The notes under the pieces were generated by a model, which saw only the letters and a list, made by a program, of their open reading frames with translations, did not search any database and was not told the origin of the DNA. From NCBI RefSeq assembly GCF_018320785.1, contig NC_054873.1, positions 29,788,196 to 29,852,195 of the forward strand: a stretch of DNA of 64,000 nt. Direction: 5' to 3'. Shown one piece after another: positions 1 through 20,117 of this stretch. Position 1 is the first letter of the stretch, and every line of letters begins with the position of its first letter. The position numbers and the translations under genes are program-made. Origin of the DNA: Cheilinus undulatus. Its lineage: Eukaryota; Chordata; Actinopteri; Labriformes; Labridae.

Positions 1-249
1 AATAACTTTTTCACACAGGGCCAGAAAAGTTTGGATTCCCCCAACCTTAAAAAATTAAATAATTATTCAAACACTGCATTTTCTATTGACTTGGGTTGTC
101 TTTGTGAAACATAAAAATTGGTTTGATGATACGAAATATTTAAGTGTAATAAATATGCAAAAAACTCAGGAATCAGAAAGGGGGCAATTACTTATTCACG
201 ATACTGTATGATACAAATTTTTTGGAGTTCAAAAGGCAAACGTGCTTCA

Positions 250-9877
<9,628 letters not shown>

Positions 9878-10160
9878 GATAGAATCGCAAAAAAAATGCT
9901 AACGTCAGATGGTTAGCGGTGCAGAGCTCAGTTAGCAAAGTAAAGCGTTTTCTTAGCATGACCCGCCACGCGAGATGTGACAACTGCACGGGGGCTCGCG
10001 CTAGGTCGGCCTGGTCTATCTCGTCTCTGGATTATTTTGCATTTGAATACACCAAACTTAAACTTAGTCTAAGCGAGTTGTCACAACCATATTTATCAAA
10101 GTATGGAGGCTACAGACAACAGATTTAGCGCCTGTTCAACAAACCGACTCCTCATTGGAC
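9878..10160 (-). promoter_or_regulatory. BLM 5' UTR and promoter region
   Basis: The sequence just upstream of the BLM ATG is locally richer in CpG (about 9955-10020) than its flanks. It contains an inverted CCAAT box (ATTGG on the plus strand at 10153-10157) and an E2F-like TTTAGCGCC at 10124-10132, fitting a replication-linked gene. No TATA box was recognised. The transcription start site is not defined by the sequence. Confidence 0.45.
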
Positions 10161-10420
10161 GAATGTTCAGGAAGAGGAATGCTGGGAAATGTAGTATTGT
10201 GATGTGAATGGCCAAACCACTCAGCTCCATAAACAAGAGGCAGCCTTATTATCAAAGCCAAATAAAACGCTGCCTCTCTCATCTCTTTCAGCATACTGTT
10301 GTTACTGATTGATTTTAAATGATCTAGCGTTTCATATGAATAACCCAGTCTCTTTGTAGGCACATTTTTATCCAGTTGAGTTGAATGTGCTAGGGTGCTA
10401 TGAGAGTGACCATGTTAAGG

Positions 10421-10928
10421 CAGTGGTTCTTAACTAGTCCAGCCTCAGGATGACCCATTAGTTGCTTGAAAAACACCAGGCATATTCAAAGATAAATATC
10501 ACAGTTTGAATCTTAAAGAAAAAAAAATGAAGAAACAGAAAGGACAGTGCAAACATGTTTAAAGAGGGCATCATTACACAGGCCCTGAGAGAAAATGCAT
10601 GCATAGGCATACACTTTATTATAATTCTGTTTCTACACAGTGAAATGCTTTATTTAGTTATTTTCTTAAGATCTTGAGTTATTCACAAACAGCCACTGGC
10701 AAACCAGCATCATTGCCCCAAGATAATGTGATAAATAAGTTTATATTTTGAGAAAACTGACAAATTCTATTCATTATCATGGCAAAATGGATTAAAATGT
10801 GATAAAGGAATGCATGTCTACTTAAGGTTTTTGGACATTGTAGACTATTGCCACATTTTTAAGGCACACACTGAGGACCACAGACCACTTTTGAGTCCTG
10901 AGTCTGACCAACCAGTTGAGAACCACTG
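10421..10928. mobile_element. hAT (Charlie-like) MITE
   Basis: A 508-bp non-coding element with 15-bp terminal inverted repeats: CAGTGGTTCTTAACT at the left and AGTTGAGAACCACTG at the right, one mismatch. This CAGTGGTTCTCAAC terminus is typical of Charlie/MER-type hAT elements. The flanking 8-mers TGTTAAGG and TGTAGGAC are only partly alike, so a target-site duplication is uncertain. No transposase ORF. Confidence 0.75.
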
Positions 10929-10935
10929 TGTAGGA

Positions 10936-11394
10936 CAATATTATTTAACCTTTATTTTACCAGGCTAGCCCCATTGAGATCAAAGATCCTGGCCAAGAAT
11001 GGCAGCAATGCAGTTACATAATGTAAATTTGAAGTTAAAAACAGGCCTAATCTTGTAAATCATGGTATTCTTATGAGGTAGGAGGGTGTTACAGTACACA
11101 ACAACAGTTGTAATCCTTATATAGACGTTTTAACACCTTTAGCAGCCCACTGAACTATTGCCTGAGGATCACGAAAATATTTTGTGCAGTTTGTGAGTAC
11201 TGAATTACATTATGCCGTTGTTTCTTATCTTTTATGTTCTAAATTAACCTGCTTTTATCATAGGTAAATAAAACGCATAATCTTTCAGTGACTGTATTCT
11301 TTCAAGAATTGTGTAAAAGCAACATGTTTGTGTGACCATCTTTCTGTCAGCTGCAGTATATTTTGATGAAGACACAGATACTGATTGGATAGAT
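10936..11394. repeat. Intergenic BLM-CTSH spacer with a dispersed fish repeat
   Basis: Positions 10940-11020 (TTTAACCTTTATTTTACCAG followed by CCCATTGAGATCAAAGATCC and CCTGGCCAAGA) resemble a repeat that I know to be scattered through teleost genomes; the family is not named here. The remainder to 11394 is unremarkable AT-rich DNA that probably lies between the CTSH polyadenylation site and the BLM promoter. No gene was seen. Confidence 0.4.
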
Positions 11395-11400
11395 TTTATT
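11395..11400 (-). terminator. Candidate CTSH polyadenylation signal AATAAA
   Basis: AATAAA on the minus strand, 201 bp downstream of the CTSH stop codon. It is the first canonical signal found after the stop, giving a plausible 3' UTR of about 220 nt. Confidence 0.5.
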
Positions 11401-11600
11401 TGAAAACATAACTGCACTGATTGCTACAATTTCAGATTTATAAATCTGGGTATGACATGATACTGCCACTGTGCCATTTCCATTGTGAACAAAGAACATT
11501 AAAACACAGCAGGTTATAGATAAAAGTGACCATTTATGATTAAAAAAAGGTGATATTCTGCTCCCTTTTTAGCCCTTTTGTAGTTGCTTTCACTTTGAGA

Positions 11601-14600
11601 TCACACCTCCGGGAAAGATGCGCAGGCAGCCAGTCCACACATGTTCTTCCCACGTTCAATGAAGAAATATCTATGAAAAGAGAGAAAAAATTTATCAACT
11701 TTACCCAGTTTGTATGTATGTGTTGGTATTATTTTCCTGAATGTGAAAATAAGAAAACAAACCCTTCAATCCCCCAGCCTTCTCCCCATGAGTTCTTCAC
11801 TATCCAGTAAGGAGAGCCCTTCATCTGCCCATATCCAACTGCTAATACTGCATGATTCACCTTGTCTGCCGTTTTGTGGCACTGGGTGCTGAAAAGAGGA
11901 AGAAGAGAAGTGAATCCGACTGTATTCACACGATTGTACTGATTAAGAAACAGGAACTAACAGTTTCCATGACAAAACACATGATCTACAAACAAGATAG
12001 CATTAAGAAATTGAAAATACAAGATAAATTCTGTTCATATTGCCATGTACTGTTTTGTGAGGAACTGGCTTTGCCTCTCCATTTATTTTTTGTCTCATTT
12101 TGTTTTCTTTTTTTATTGTCCTTTAAGAGTAAGAGACAAATTATTACACAAGTAGAAGCAGATCAAAATTCAGAAACATCAATCATCAACCAAAAACATG
12201 TAACTACCATTTAATGCAATTTTTCTTAAAATATGATTTATTGCTAACAAGTCTTTTTGTAGCTTCAAGTATGCACTTTATCATTAGCTAGTTTAGATTT
12301 TTAAAAATGGTTTCTTATTGTTTACTGCAATGAAATGAACTATCTTAGTTCTTTATAGCATTCTAATCAGCAATTTACAGAGCAAGTGTAGTGAAAACAA
12401 AAAATAAAAGACTAATACATTTCTTAAAACATACTTGACCATGTTTTTTGCTTTCCTCACCTAGTGTACACACCCTGCGAGTAATGCATAAAGTCAGAGG
12501 TCACCTCAAATGCAAAACTGACTGGATTACGTGTGGCGACAGCAATCTCCATCCCCTTCTCATCATTCTGTAACAGAAACACTTCATCACTAAGTGGTTT
12601 AATAAGATGGTTGTCTTGAAGAAATAACATCATGTTCACTCACAGCTGTGACGTTCACCACGTTCTTCACAAACGCTGCAGCTAGAACTGGTTTATACAC
12701 ACAAGTGCCCTCCTTATGCAACAAAAACAAGAAAAGCTTAAATGTCTTATATTACAGTGAGTTTTGGTCATAATTAGATGTGTTTTGTTGTTAAGGATTG
12801 CATTTGTTGTTTAGTTACAAAAGAAGTGTAGGGATAGTCCTTCTCGCTCATCAGTCCTTTGTTGTACATGATGTATTCAAATGCTTGACTGGGGAGGCCA
12901 CTAGAAGAATAAAGATTTTGTTCCTAAATTGTGCCTGCAGCAATGCATATTGGAGAATATTTGATCTTAAGTGAAAGGAAACAAATGTTTTGCACTTACC
13001 CATTACACCCATGGTTGTTGAAGTCTTGGGCGCAGTCTACCAGCTGTTGTTCTGACTAAAAATGAGTCAAATATTATAGAAGCTTCAACCTTACTGTTTT
13101 AATTGAACAGTTTATTTTATTGAGCAAGAGCAGATTTAAAAGAGAAGTGAAAGAAGGTTACCAGTGGTACAAGTTTCCCGGTGTTGATCGCAGTAACGGA
13201 CTCCAAACAGCCTGTGGTGGAAAAAGCCCAGCAACTGCCACAACCTCCCTTCAGTAAAACAACACATTTAGAAACATAAATGAAAAGAACTTAGCTTTTC
13301 TGAAATCTTTTCCCTTACTCTCTATACATTTATGGAATTAACCATCAACTCCTGTCAACAGATTTTAACATGGAATTTTGATTTACCTGAGAGGGAAAAT
13401 ACCCAGTGCTACGTGTTTCAAAATGTCTTTTGTTAAATGTAAGTACTGTATACTCTGGCCCAAGGCCAGACCTTAAAGTCCCTGCAAAGTGAAATCCAAA
13501 CTTTGTGTCTTAACACACTAGGTATGTTGGAATAAGGTTTACATGTGACAGAAATTTTCATTTAGAAAGTTGTTCACCTCTTTCCAGGCCTGGTTTAATT
13601 TGAGGGCAAAACTGTAAGCCAATGACATCACCAGTTTTGATTGGGAATTACCCCACCCCCCTTATGCTACAGCAATATAAACTCACAGAGCAGTTCACCT
13701 CAACAGTCTGTTGTTAGCAATAGAAAATGTAATTCACAACTTCTGTCTCACTGGCACAGGCAGCTGCACGCTGTTCAGAAGCACTTTTAAAGGTCACGTT
13801 TTACCCTTTTAAGACAGGTTTATGTTGGTCTCAGAGGTTCCCAAAACATGCGTGTGAAGTTTGCTGCTGAAAAACACTTTAGTGTTGGATTTTTGCAAGC
13901 CTAAGAAACCCTCTGTTTTTGCCCTGCTCAGAATGTCTGCGGCTTTAAATGCTAAAAACTGTTTGACTCCACCCCTCTCTGGAAATGGATGTGGCTTAAT
14001 TGATGTGGCTCTCTTGATCCTCCTCTCAGCTGAGAGGAGGGCGAAAAATTCTTCCAAGCATGGAGGGACAACCGAACCTGGGGGCGGTGCTAACTCCCCA
14101 CATGACATCACGGGAAAATCTGAGAATGGCTTGTTTCAGCACACATTTTCTGAAAGGTGGAGAAAGAGATGTTCTATGACTGAAATCTGGCCTGTGGATT
14201 CATAAAATAGTGGCATGTCATACAACAAACCAAAAATAAAGACTTCAAAAATCACTTTACAGGTACTTTAAAAGACAACAGGCTCTACACGTGGAGCAGG
14301 GGCACAACCACCAACCTGTTGATGACTGGCTGACATTGTTCTTTAACTGCAGGCTAAACTGCATTTTGGAGACACTTTATTATATTGTTTCTAAAGGGTT
14401 TTTAATAAAATTGGGTGTAAAAGTTGTTTAAACAGTTAAAATAACCTGTTTTAATTCACCTACGACTATCCAACGTACTGACTTATGAAATCAATAACAG
14501 AGATATGTTCGTGGACATTCATGCAGTTTTAATCTTTTACCTGATTCTTCACTGGTGTTACATAATTTCCTTGCTTTCTCCAGTCAAAGGAGTCTGGAAG

Positions 14601-15402
14601 AAGTCCGCTGGAGTGGAAGTTGTTTCCTTTAGTAGCAGAGCAGTTCTAGAGAAGGCAGTGAATAATATTAGTACCCTTCAAGTAGTCGAAAATTTTGATA
14701 TCTATAAATGAATGTATACTGTACCTGGGGTTCAGACCAGAGAAAAGTTCTTTTAAATTCACTAAATGTCATGTCAGAAAACTGGTTCAGCTTCACTGCG
14801 GGGACACATGAAACCTGAGTTGATCACATTTGAACTATGAACCATACACTTAAGAAAAGATTGGGTGCAAAAAAGGATGTTCCCACTTGAGAAGGAGTGA
14901 TTTCCTGCATTGTGATGATCAATCGTCCTTTTGTTTTCAGCGAATATCAGGAGTCTGTCATAATACTCCTCCGGGCTGTACTCCTTGTTGTGCTGCACAT
15001 GTGAGAGATATCATGGGTATAAATTATATTCCTGCAGATTCGGGGACTTTCCTACCGTGATTTCGATTGTAGATAACTTCCTCATACTGTAGGCCACACC
15101 GTCCTGTAGTTTAATTTTCATTAGGCTACAGTAAAGAAAGTTTCCTACCTGAACCATCCATGATTTGAAGTGATGCTCGTCTGAAAATACAAGGCTTCAT
15201 ATTGTCACATTGTTTGCAGAACGAAAGATTAAACATAAAGACAAAAAATGAGCCGAAGCAGGTTATGAAAGTGAAAGCTAGCACGAATAACCAAAATGCA
15301 GACCAGTGCACTAGATAGACGGTCATGTGACAGCTTACCTTCTGCAGACAGGTAGAGAGCTGAAGTTGAAGACAATAAAGTAAATACAAGTAAAGTCCTC
15401 AT
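11601..15402 (-). CDS. ctsh: Cathepsin H, lysosomal cysteine aminopeptidase (complete CDS)
   Basis: Papain-family (C1A) protease of the lysosome with aminopeptidase activity. Exons, minus strand: 15402-15339, 15180-15149, 14992-14887, 14795-14725, 14645-14541, 13248-13162, 13055-13000, 12900-12819, 12712-12644, 12567-12461, 11888-11763, 11670-11601; 975 nt, 324 residues (human 335). The start at 15402 opens a hydrophobic signal peptide ([20 protein letters not shown]). The propeptide has the inhibitory helix ([19 protein letters not shown]). The mini-chain EPQNCSAT (residues 89-96), which blocks the active cleft and makes cathepsin H an aminopeptidase, is preserved exactly, with an N-glycosylation sequon NCS. 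Active site: oxyanion Q126, catalytic C132 in GGCGSCW, H272 in [12 protein letters not shown]292 in VKNSWG. It ends FPEV-stop, shorter than the mammalian PIPLV tail. Donors after exons 8 (GTAACT) and 11 (GTTTGT) are weak but needed for frame. Confidence 0.96.
13473..14271. mobile_element. MITE with TTAAAG termini in CTSH intron 5
   Basis: An approximately 800-bp element inside the 1.3-kb intron 5. The left end TTAAAGTCCCTGCAAAGTGA matches the reverse complement of the right end, TTAAAGTACCTGTAAAGTGA, with two mismatches. If TTAA is the duplicated target, the element would be piggyBac-like. The short ORFs on both strands (13809-14111 and 13861-14205) are not recognisable proteins. A central perfect palindrome is listed separately. 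Confidence 0.55.
14019..14040. repeat. 22-bp perfect palindrome
   Basis: CCTCCTCTCAG followed immediately by its exact reverse complement CTGAGAGGAGG, with no spacer. It lies roughly two thirds of the way through the CTSH intron-5 MITE and could extrude as a hairpin. Confidence 0.9.
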
Positions 15403-15985
15403 GTTGACCCCCCGTCAAGGTTCCTGCTGGTGATAAAGGCAGCGAGTGAGAGTGACCTAAAGTCAATCACGCAAAGTCAAGTCACGAGGTGAACCTCTGC
15501 CGAATCAAATTCCACTGATGGTAAAATTAGTCAACCAATCACCTTCAAACGCAACACCGTAAAACAAAGCTTTATTTGTATGCTTTTATCTAGCTTATCG
15601 ATGTTATGTTAGTCACCTTGATCACCGAAATAACTTGCGAACTCTTACAAAAATTACAATGAAATTTGGAAATGATTTCAAATGATATATTTTACCAGAC
15701 TATACACTAAAATGAATTCAATGTAAAATATACCTACACCATTCTTTAATATTAAAATATGCTAATGCGTAAAAAATCCTTAAATGTAGCTATAAGTTTC
15801 CAAATGTCAGCAACAATGTAGGAGTAAACAGACACACGCAGACATCACCTTAGTGTTATTAAATGTAGTCTAATCCGATTTGCAGTCTGTAGGCTACTCG
15901 AGTTCTGTTTCTGGCCTCTCTCATAACCCATGGCTTACAAAATGATACAATCGGCTGAGGCTGATTTGTACTTTTGTGTTGTCCT
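15403..15985 (-). promoter_or_regulatory. CTSH upstream region
   Basis: About 580 bp upstream of the CTSH ATG. The first 150 bp carry a few possible factor sites (for example GTCACGAGGTGA at 15481-15492), but there is no TATA box at a telling distance and no CpG island. The rest is AT-rich with no gene or clear repeat. Confidence 0.3.
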
Positions 15986-16078
15986 AATGTCTGTTATTTT
16001 TGTAAAGACTGCATGTGTGCACAGAAATGCTTTAATCACTCCAAGTCACATGTGGGGCACCAATGTCTGTTATTTTTG
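15986..16078. repeat. Direct repeat pair, AATGTCTGTTATTTTTGT
   Basis: The 18-mer AATGTCTGTTATTTTTGT occurs at 15986-16003 and 16061-16078, 75 bp apart. It is followed by GGGGACCCCTACTC, which resembles a hAT-type terminus. This is probably a remnant of an old transposon with a local duplication. Confidence 0.5.
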
Positions 16079-16648
16079 TGTGGACGACTGAATGTTTTGG
16101 GGACCCCTACTCTAGATTCTGAGATAAGAGATCTAACTAAAGTCTCATATTTGGTTGTAATCATATGAAAATATCAAGTCAACCTTTAGTATTTAACACT
16201 GAGCCAATGTAATTAATAATGCAGTTTTCTAAAACATCCACAAGGTGTCGCAAAGCGCTGGTCATAAGTTCCCCTCGCCTCTGAAGGAAAGAAGACCATG
16301 GGGGTAGCATTAAAAGGATTTCTTAAAAAAAAGTTATCCTCGAGTGCCTGAGTTGCTTGAGCACTGTGTTTGCAAAAGGATAATGTAAAAACCCCTTCTT
16401 GTGTTTCCTCTGCACTCCAAGGTAAGAACAGGATAAATAGAAATGTTCTATGACACACAAAGTTATGCAGATGTTTTAATTTATCTTTTTTATGTTGTTA
16501 GGACTGATTTATAAAAATGAGCAACTTTGAGAAAATGTACATTTTCTTTTCTTTATACTAGACGGAAACAAAGGTTCCATGTGCATCAGCAATACTTTAC
16601 TTTGTTTGTATGAGATTAATGCACATGCTATATGTCTGTGTTTTGCAG

Positions 16649-17006
16649 AGTAAAGACCACTGACCTGGAGAGGGAGACTGTCCTTTCAAACCTGTGACAC
16701 ATGAATGAGGGTAATGCTGAGACTACCTTGACTTGTTTTCATGCTTTCCAGAGTTCCCTGCAGTGCTGCATTCCTTCTCATCACAGTGACACATTTTGGG
16801 AATTATCCCTAAATGCTTTCCTGGAGTTCCACTGCCAGAGCTGCGCCCAGAACTGGAGCCCTGAACTTCATATGCCAAAGGATCCTTCATCTCAGAGGAA
16901 GAGGAGGAGACACCAAGGATGGCGGGGAAGCCTTTGTCCAAGCTAAGGTCTGGAAAACATTCCCTTCTTTGTCCATATACAGGCATTGGACGACAAAATT
17001 AATGAT
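16649..17006 (+). other. Exon-like block of unknown nature
   Basis: A 358-bp block framed by a good acceptor (TGTGTTTTGCAG ending at 16648) and a strong donor (GTAAGT at 17007). Upstream, another strong donor (CCAAG|GTAAGAAC) ends at 16421. The block is open for 82 codons on the plus strand (16701-16946), and an 88-codon ORF (16723-16986) lies antisense. Neither peptide is recognised; the antisense one is Ser/Gly-rich. It could be a lncRNA exon, a fragment of a retrocopy, or chance. Confidence 0.25.
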
Positions 17007-17483
17007 GTAAGTACTACGATTAACTTTCAGACTATATCTGTGATGTTGTCTGCTTGATAAATAACTAGTGTAATCCTTGATAAGCCCCCATTCTCTTAAA
17101 CTGAAGGTAAATTATGCCCAATGTAAGTATGTCATGTCTTCTAAATCTGGCAAAGAGCTGCAATATCTACAACTATAAAGCTGCTTATATGTCTGCTAAA
17201 GTTAACTTTATGGCAAAGCTAATTAAAAACAAGTCTTGCTTAAGACAGTTGGCCCATGCCCAACTGCAAATTGAGATATTGTTACACTCTCAGAGAAGAT
17301 CATAGTATTTTATTTTCTCTTTGAAAAATCGGTATCAGACCACAAGGCTCCTCTGTTGCTACAAAGATACAGATAGTGTCTTCAGGAACAGCCATAGCAG
17401 AATATAACCTGCAGACTGAACCTGAACCCTTCAACTAACAACCATATTGTTAATCCAAGATCTGTCAGTGTGTAAGTAATTAT

Positions 17484-17497
17484 CCAGTAGAGGGCGC
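17484..17497 (+). promoter_or_regulatory. CTCF-type binding motif
   Basis: CCAGTAGAGGGCGC fits the published vertebrate CTCF core CCASYAGRKGGCRS at all 14 positions. It sits in the intergenic space 2.1 kb upstream of CTSH. Occupancy cannot be judged from sequence. Confidence 0.6.
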
Positions 17498-18481
17498 ACT
17501 GACTGCTTTTGTTACATGTTCCATATTTACCTTATTACAGCAGAGTGAACTACAGCCCAGAGCAGCTTTGCTGAGCATCAGATTTGTTTAAAGGTTTGCG
17601 GTAAACTGTAATTTTATAACTAGTTTGTTAAAGTAATAACTCATGAGTTTCTGGTTTTAATTTAGCCTACTTGTCTGAGTCACAGTGGGCCTTCATGGTT
17701 CAGAAAGACAGTGGAGATGAAATGTGAATGCATCTTAGAGTGGTGCAGTTCCAGTCAACCAGTGACTTTTGGTGTGCTGATCTTCTTGTCTATTACAGAT
17801 AATAATAAATTCATCATTAGACACATCTACCCCATGCAATGCACACCAATACCATGAATTCTATTTCAATGTATTTGACTCTGTACAGTAAATGTTGTTG
17901 ACACCGCCAGAGATAATTCGTTCTTTACTGAGATTAGTGGGTGTTCCTTTTGTAGAAAGAGGTGTTCCTAATATTTTGGCCCTCTGATGCATGTGAGTGG
18001 GGTGAGCAAAATATCACAAACTATTCAATATTTTTTATTATTTTATATCAGTATCGGCCCCCAAAAATCTATATTGGTTGGACCCATTTGGTTAACACAG
18101 ATAACATCAATAAGATTGAGTTATGCGACATATCTCCAAATTGACTGAATAGTAAATCATGTCATCCTGTCATCTTGTGAACATTTTGTGTACAAAACAA
18201 GTTAGCCATACATGGGCGCTCATTACTGCTGACACCTAGGACTTGAACACACTGTTGTCTCTTTTTCATGACCGTGCAAAGCTAATATTGTTAATGGAAC
18301 TGAAACTTGGTTAATGTTGTATGGTGTGAACCTGTAGCGGCAGCTCTTGACTTGAAAAGTTGTCCCTGTGAAAAACAAAGTCAGTTGCTTGCAATAAGCT
18401 GTGCAATTTATCTTATTTTAATCAAAGAAGGTGCAGCTGGAAAGCGTCAAACTATCATTAAAACTTAAATTAATGAAATTA
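17498..18481. other. Intergenic DNA, nothing recognised
   Basis: About 1 kb of AT-rich sequence without a supported ORF, splice-framed exon, or repeat terminus that I can identify. Confidence 0.4.
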
Positions 18482-18915
18482 CACTGTAAAAAATGTCCGT
18501 AGAAAATACGGCAAAAGACTGTCAAATAGCAACAGTAAAAGACCGTAAAACAAATAAACATATATTATTGTATAAAATACACAGAATTCCTGTAAATCAA
18601 GCAACGGTATGAAACATAAATTTTTACAATTAAAGTACGTAATAATTACAAAATTGTACCGTTTAAACGAAAGAAGATTGTGAAAATAAAGGAAAAATAC
18701 TGTAATCTTCAAGACGGGCAATTACTCTAAAAATTACAGTAGTATTTTGTTAAAATTACAGACTTTTCTCTCATGTACATTTAAATTCACAGTAAAAATC
18801 TGTGAAAAAAATTGCAATCACATACCGTAATTTTAGCAGGGACAAGAGGTTAAAAATACTGCATGATCAGGAAAGTTCTGTAGAAAATACAGTAAAAACC
18901 TGTCAACCTGCAAAA
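18482..18915 (+). repeat. CACTGTAAAAAA-ended repeat (copy 1)
   Basis: Begins CACTGTAAAAAATGTCCGT and continues as an AT-rich array of short CAGTAAAA/TACGG/TACAGT words in both orientations up to about 18915. It shares its terminus and internal word structure with the copy at 26705-27228. No matching right terminus is visible, so the 3' edge is approximate. Such CACTG-ended elements are common non-autonomous DNA transposons in fish; the superfamily is uncertain. Confidence 0.5.
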
Positions 18916-19640
18916 CCTGTGAACAAGCACCAATTTGTTGTTATGTCCACATTTGTTTCTCAGTGCTACACCACATGATGCTGCCTTGTGAAATAAACGG
19001 ACAGTTACAGTTAATATGAAAACCTTATTGAAACCAAGAATGGTACCAAAAATCATTTTGTTTGTTCTTAATTTGATGGATGAAAGTGGTCAATTATTTT
19101 AGTTTAACTGATTTATTGGAAAAGAATGATGTTAATTGCTCTCACAAAGAATGCCATTGCATTTGTAAAGCCATTCCACTTCCTTTAATGCATCTAACAC
19201 AAAATACATTGATGTACTTTAATGTTTCAGTCAATCTTTCAGAACTGAAATTGGATGACACATATTACCGATAGGAAATATAACAAGGTAATTGGAAAGA
19301 ACTATTTTATATATACATAAAGAGAAAGAGAGAGAGATACATACTGTATATATAATATGTATATAATACAGTTGAATATATAGTATATACATTATATAAA
19401 TACAATAGTTATTTTTACTGGTTAAACAACTTAAACATGAATGCAAATAGCAATTAGTTTCTGAAATTTTAATTTACTTCTCATACCTTATGTAATTTAA
19501 TCTAAACTTCTCTTTACCTGTATGTGGGGTTATTTGTGTCTAGTAAATACGTTTTGTTTCATGTGCCAATGCTGTATTAACTATTGGAATCTGTTCAATA
19601 AAGTTGTATCAATATAAAAAATAAATATATAAAAATAATT
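18916..19640. other. AT-rich intergenic DNA with TA-rich simple sequence
   Basis: Very AT-rich. At 19305-19405 it contains interrupted TATATA/GAGAGA low-complexity sequence. No gene was found. Confidence 0.45.
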
Positions 19641-19659
19641 TTGAAAAACTGTTTCCCGT

Positions 19660-20043
19660 CGCCATTCAACCCTGTCTACACAGGAACGTTTTCTATTCTG
19701 TCTGTACTAGAACAGCGATTTGGGTGTTTAAAAATGGAACAATTTGGAAACGAGCTGCAGAGTGAACAGTTTTCAGTCACCTCCTTCCACGTACACAAAC
19801 AGTGCTGCTTTCTCGAAATGCGTTTGCGCACTGTGGTTGCAGTCAATTGCCATGCGCGAATACGGTTTCGCGCAGGCGCGGGGAAAGAAGGACCTTATAC
19901 GCATGCGTGTGTGGTTCGTTGGAAAATCAAACCGCCAACGGCTGCCTGGTAAACTACAGCGTTTTCGTGTCTTCTGTGGTCTCGTGTGCGCGGAAATATT
20001 TCATAAAGTTGCTGTCTGCTCGTAGAACGAGCTGCAAACGAAG
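19660..20043 (+). promoter_or_regulatory. CpG-bearing promoter-like region for a plus-strand transcript
   Basis: Unlike its AT-rich surroundings, this stretch is rich in CpG. It includes TTTCGCGCAGGCGCGGG at 19865-19881 and the NRF1-like palindrome ACGCATGCGT at 19899-19908. It ends just before a short ATG-initiated exon with a good donor. This is the pattern of a TATA-less vertebrate promoter. Three overlapping ORFs here (19641-20077) are frame shadows expected in CpG-rich DNA. Confidence 0.45.
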
Positions 20044-20114
20044 ATGGAATACAAAGCAGGACATTGGCGTGTATTAATTCGACGTCACCCGGAGCATCAG
20101 CCTACGAGCTATTG
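20044..20114 (+). CDS. Candidate first coding exon of an unidentified gene
   Basis: ATG at 20044 begins MEYKAGHWRVLIRRHPEHQP and stays open to a consensus donor (TATTG|GTAAGG) near 20114-20115. I do not recognise the peptide. The exon would end in phase 2, which does not join in frame with the phase-0 exon at 21729. Either another exon lies between, or this exon is 5' UTR. It is included because of its position directly after the CpG-rich region. Confidence 0.3.
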
Positions 20115-20117
20115 GTA

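Noticed and set aside
11852..12214. 120-codon plus-strand ORF antisense to CTSH
   Set aside because: It spans a CTSH exon and intron on the wrong strand with low-complexity composition.
13809..14205. ORFs on both strands in CTSH intron 5
   Set aside because: They lie inside a MITE with clear terminal inverted repeats and are not recognisable proteins.
19641..20077. Three overlapping ORFs in the CpG-rich stretch
   Set aside because: Few stop codons are expected in CpG-rich DNA. The frames overlap, lack splice support and match nothing.
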